23,488 bases of DNA. It comes from a virus. Under the pieces are notes generated by a model. It was not told the origin of the DNA. It searched no databases and was given only the letters and a program-made list of their open reading frames with translations. The stretch spans positions 1 to 23,488 of the IMG/VR virus record IMGVR_UViG_3300046837_000328. One strand, 5' to 3'. Both the position numbers and the translations under genes were made by a program. Below are positions 22,396 to 23,488 of this stretch, one piece after another. The stretch's first letter is position 1; each line of letters starts with the position of its first letter.

Positions 22396-23399
22396 TATCG
22401 AATGTCGTAATCGTATTTGTCACGAGGCTGACTCATGTCGATGACCTGCACCGGCATGAACACAGGCGGCTCAGCCTTCATTTGCGCTTCAAGCTCCAAT
22501 CGGGCCGCATCTGCTTCAAAAGCGTGAGCGTCCGGAATCTGGTTGTCGCTGTAATGCTTTCGCGCCTGGACGGCGAGCAGCAACGCAATCCGGCTCTTCA
22601 GCGGGATGTGGTCGAACCGGCTAAAAAATGTAGGATTCGTTTTAAGGTATGCCACGCGCGCCCAATTGCAGCTTCGATTGAGCATGATGCGCCGATACTG
22701 CGGGGTGGTCTCGTCCGGTTCGTAGATGCCGAGCAACACGCCGGTCGCTCCACTGTCATCGATTGTCGAGAGCCGAATGTTTCCCTGCGTTCGCTGTTTA
22801 AACACTCCAGTGATTCTCGCGATTTCGGGGGCTTCAGAATCCGGGATAGCGACTCCGTAGATGGTTGGGACCCGGTAACCGTTGAGGGTGACACCGTTTT
22901 CAATCCGCCGCAGCACGTTCCCTTTCGAATCATAGCCATAGACAATTAACTCCGCGCCGTTATCGGCAGGGTTAGCCAAGTAGGCAACCAGCTTCGCCGG
23001 ATGCACAAGGTCGCGAAAAGTGTAATGATACCCGCCCTGGTCCATCCACTTCCATTCACAGACAGTCCGGCAGGAGCCGGGTCCGTTCAAATGGAATTCA
23101 AAAAGCTGTGCATAACCGAGCACCGGCTGCCCGCCGATGTTTACTCCGATGACTGTTTCGACTTCCCTCGGTAGAGTAATGCACTTGCGTCCGCAACCGG
23201 AAGGGTTGTTACAAATAGAGCCCACGCTTGCACACGAGCACCCGGCAGAGCAGACGTCGATGAACCCTTTCCATCCCTCCAGGTCTTCTTTGTTTGCAAT
23301 GAGTCCAACGGCGTCACCGAGCCATCGAAAAAGTTTGGTGTCGTCGCAGACGCCAATGATTTTCTTGGCCTCGTCATAAATGTCGTCCACGCGGAACAT
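22395..23399 (-). CDS. Tail-tube/adaptor-like structural protein with Cys cluster
   Basis: A 334-aa protein. The N-terminus MFRVDDIYDEAKKIIGVCDD then TKLFRWLGDAVGLIANKEDL resembles head-tail adaptor or tail tubular A-like phage proteins, which start with a helix pair on the pattern of a short repeat-packed subunit. A Cys cluster follows (C50, C54, C56, C63, C69, C73), then ITLPREVETVIGVNIGGQPV and EFHLNGPGSC. C110 and C114 sit in GSCRTVCEWKW. The C-terminal region KSRIALLLAVQARKHYSDNQ then FEADAARLELEAQMK is a helix pair typical of such proteins. The ATG is set by GGGAGG at 23407-23412, seven bases upstream, and overlaps the preceding stop as TAATG. Structural role likely; exact homologue not assigned. 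Confidence 0.78.
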   Translation of the reverse strand: MFRVDDIYDEAKKIIGVCDDTKLFRWLGDAVGLIANKEDLEGWKGFIDVCSAGCSCASVGSICNNPSGCGRKCITLPREVETVIGVNIGGQPVLGYAQLFEFHLNGPGSCRTVCEWKWMDQGGYHYTFRDLVHPAKLVAYLANPADNGAELIVYGYDSKGNVLRRIENGVTLNGYRVPTIYGVAIPDSEAPEIARITGVFKQRTQGNIRLSTIDDSGATGVLLGIYEPDETTPQYRRIMLNRSCNWARVAYLKTNPTFFSRFDHIPLKSRIALLLAVQARKHYSDNQIPDAHAFEADAARLELEAQMKAEPPVFMPVQVIDMSQPRDKYDYDIR

Positions 23400-23488
23400 T
23401 ACTGGGCCTCCCGCTCTTCCATAAGCTTATCCAAAGCTTCCCCGGCCTCGTCGTAACTCTTAGCCGGAGCTTCGTCTTTCTCCTCCTT
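23399..23488 (-). CDS. C-terminal end of an acidic phage protein (5' end outside window)
   Basis: The last 29 codons of a gene entering from beyond the window end. They read, in part, KEEKDEAPAKSYDEAGEALD and KLMEEREAQ, then TAA overlapping the next ATG (TAATG, 23401-23397). The sequence is acidic and helix-forming. The gene position just before the adaptor-like protein would suit a capsid, scaffold or small assembly gene, but nothing in this fragment identifies it. Confidence 0.6.
   Translation of the reverse strand, partial: KEEKDEAPAKSYDEAGEALDKLMEEREAQ
23407..23412 (-). promoter_or_regulatory. Strong Shine-Dalgarno GGGAGG for the adaptor-like gene
   Basis: GGGAGG on the minus strand, seven bases upstream of ATG 23399, inside the end of the preceding gene. 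It is the strongest ribosome binding site in the window. It stands out because most genes here have none. Confidence 0.6.

Overview
The window looks like part of the genome of a tailed double-stranded DNA phage, most likely a podovirus. The reasons are dense gene packing with many stop/start overlaps, a phage-type family A DNA polymerase, a primase-helicase and a RuvC-like resolvase on one strand, and a long run of neck, tail-tube, adhesin and internal-virion-type proteins on the other. By eye the base composition is in the mid-50s % G+C. No tRNA, rRNA, CRISPR array, insertion sequence, integrase or stretch longer than 300 bases without a gene was seen. The host cannot be named from the sequence.

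Plus strand, 1-5773 (replication and regulation): the C-terminal end of a family A DNA polymerase, a primase-helicase of about 747 aa, a sigma-70-like factor, a RuvC-type nuclease that lacks a canonical start codon, an unrecognised coiled-coil-like protein, and a predicted DNA-binding domain fused to a calcineurin-like phosphoesterase. This cluster meets the minus-strand cluster at 5770-5773. The two stop codons overlap there inside a small hairpin.

Minus strand, 23488-5770 (virion genes, read from high to low coordinates): the tail end of an acidic protein, a Cys-rich tail-tube or adaptor-like protein, a large nozzle-like protein, an Ig-like Cys-rich adhesin-like protein, a fibre-tip-like protein, a GNAT acetyltransferase, three internal-virion-type proteins, a 2466-aa multi-module protein, a 58-aa protein and a Pro/Ala-rich protein. 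The order resembles the T7-like series of tail-tube proteins followed by internal core proteins. The giant protein sits where a gp16-like ejection protein would be.

The most remarkable object is that giant protein (14030-6630). After an Ala/Gly-rich N-terminal third it becomes a string of at least seven different modules. Each module is introduced by a short recurring motif, [QG]-[FY]-[RKN]-P. This is the architecture expected of a phage 'polyvalent' protein delivered with the DNA into the host, and the recurring motifs could be linkers or processing sites. A sigma factor among the early genes offers a way to switch on the opposing late operon, though no promoter could be identified in the window.
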